From an uncultured Bacteroidales bacterium (GTDB taxonomy: Bacteria > Bacteroidota > Bacteroidia > Bacteroidales > UBA932): a stretch of DNA of 64,000 nucleotides. Both the position numbers and the translations under genes were made by a program. Every line of letters begins with the position of its first letter. Positions within the stretch are counted from its first letter, which is position 1. The DNA lies in NCBI GenBank assembly GCA_944323245.1, contig CALURT010000008.1, positions 37,653 through 101,652 on the forward strand, written 5' to 3'. The notes below the pieces were generated by a model. That model was not told the origin of the DNA. It saw only the letters and a program-made list of their open reading frames with translations, and ran no database searches. Below, in pieces: positions 63,774 through 64,000 of the stretch.

Positions 63774-64000
63774 ATACACAAAAAGCGCAGCAGATCCCTC
63801 CGCTCCGGACAGCGTCCTCCGGTCGGGATGAAATCCGTTGCGTGACCACATATAGCTTCCGCTAATTTGGCCTGACGGCCACTTATACTGTTGCGCCTCG
63901 GCAAAGTAAATAACGTGAGTTCGATGAAAAGTAATTAAAACAAAGTCAATTGATTAGAGTCAACTGTTGGACAGCGTTCTACAGCAATCATCGGTTTCTT
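63774..64000. other. Gene-free right end with a second copy of the intergenic repeat
   Basis: No supported coding frame. It holds a divergent copy of the 44603 repeat core (63789-63831: CAGATCCCTCC...GGTCGGGATGA), a GGCC-TGAC-GGCC-type small dyad near 63869-63880, and near-palindromic TCAATTGATTAGAGTCAACTG at 63948-63968. The last 100 bases are A+T-rich and could be the start of a mobile element or a promoter region beyond the window. Confidence 0.4.

Noticed and set aside
63840..64000. Right-end sequence as an insertion-sequence end
   Set aside because: Only weak near-palindromes and no transposase within the window; the rest lies outside.

Overview
The window is chromosomal DNA from a member of the Bacteroidota, most likely order Bacteroidales. 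The support is direct: promoters carry the Bacteroidetes -7 box TAnnTTTG, families largely restricted to the phylum are present (DUF4270, DUF4294, DUF3098, DUF4422, a GT5 N-terminal-only glycogen/starch synthase, SusC-like carboxypeptidase-regulatory/beta-barrel proteins, head-GIN adhesins), and the r-protein genes have Bacteroidetes features such as an acidic, Ala/Pro-rich tail on L17. Gene density is high and most of the window is housekeeping.

Layout. 1-1025: end of a surface-polysaccharide locus (glf tail, DUF4422 protein). 1033-4960: RNase R and phosphoglycerate mutase, divergent. 5034-5156: a large palindromic element. 5166-10751: a minus-strand envelope cluster (PBP1A, Ddl, PrmC, lipoprotein). 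10850-15158: acetyltransferase, TopA, an Lrp regulator with a dyad at its promoter, IspD. 15194-15358: nested inverted repeats. 15405-21076: the rod-shape operon mreB-mreC-mreD-PBP2-rodA. 21085-26617: ahcY, fabG, comF, a glycosyltransferase, a PAP2 phosphatase and a YhcH protein, mostly from divergent promoters. 26685-27517: a tRNA-Leu(UAA) gene interrupted in its anticodon loop by a group I intron of about 747 nt that encodes an HNH endonuclease. 27624-38288: rplQ back to rplP, the spc and alpha r-protein genes, on the minus strand. 38590-50993: about 12.7 kb of unrelated genes (DUF4294, lpxH, uppP, ftsX, glycogen synthase-like, DUF4270, acpP, a broken LRR gene, uvrC, an oxidoreductase, an AAA/DUF4143 ATPase). 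51049-54933: the other part of the S10 cluster (rpsC to rplC). 55050-60836: two divergent paralogous outer-membrane barrel proteins. 60898-64000: an AlbA_2/HTH protein with a 12-bp tandem repeat, a GIN adhesin-like protein, a PH-like membrane protein, and a gene-free right end.

Most notable: (1) the tRNA-Leu(UAA) group I intron, which sits exactly between anticodon bases 34 and 35, the site used in cyanobacteria and plastids, but here in a Bacteroidetes chromosome and armed with an HNH homing-endonuclease candidate; (2) the S10-spc-alpha cluster cut between rpsC and rplP, each part with its own promoter, and rpsJ missing from the front; (3) several unexplained palindromic or tandem-repeat elements, including nested inverted repeats before mreB and three exact-length 33-bp repeats that run into the promoter of an ATPase gene. 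All function calls are from reading the sequence; no database search was possible.
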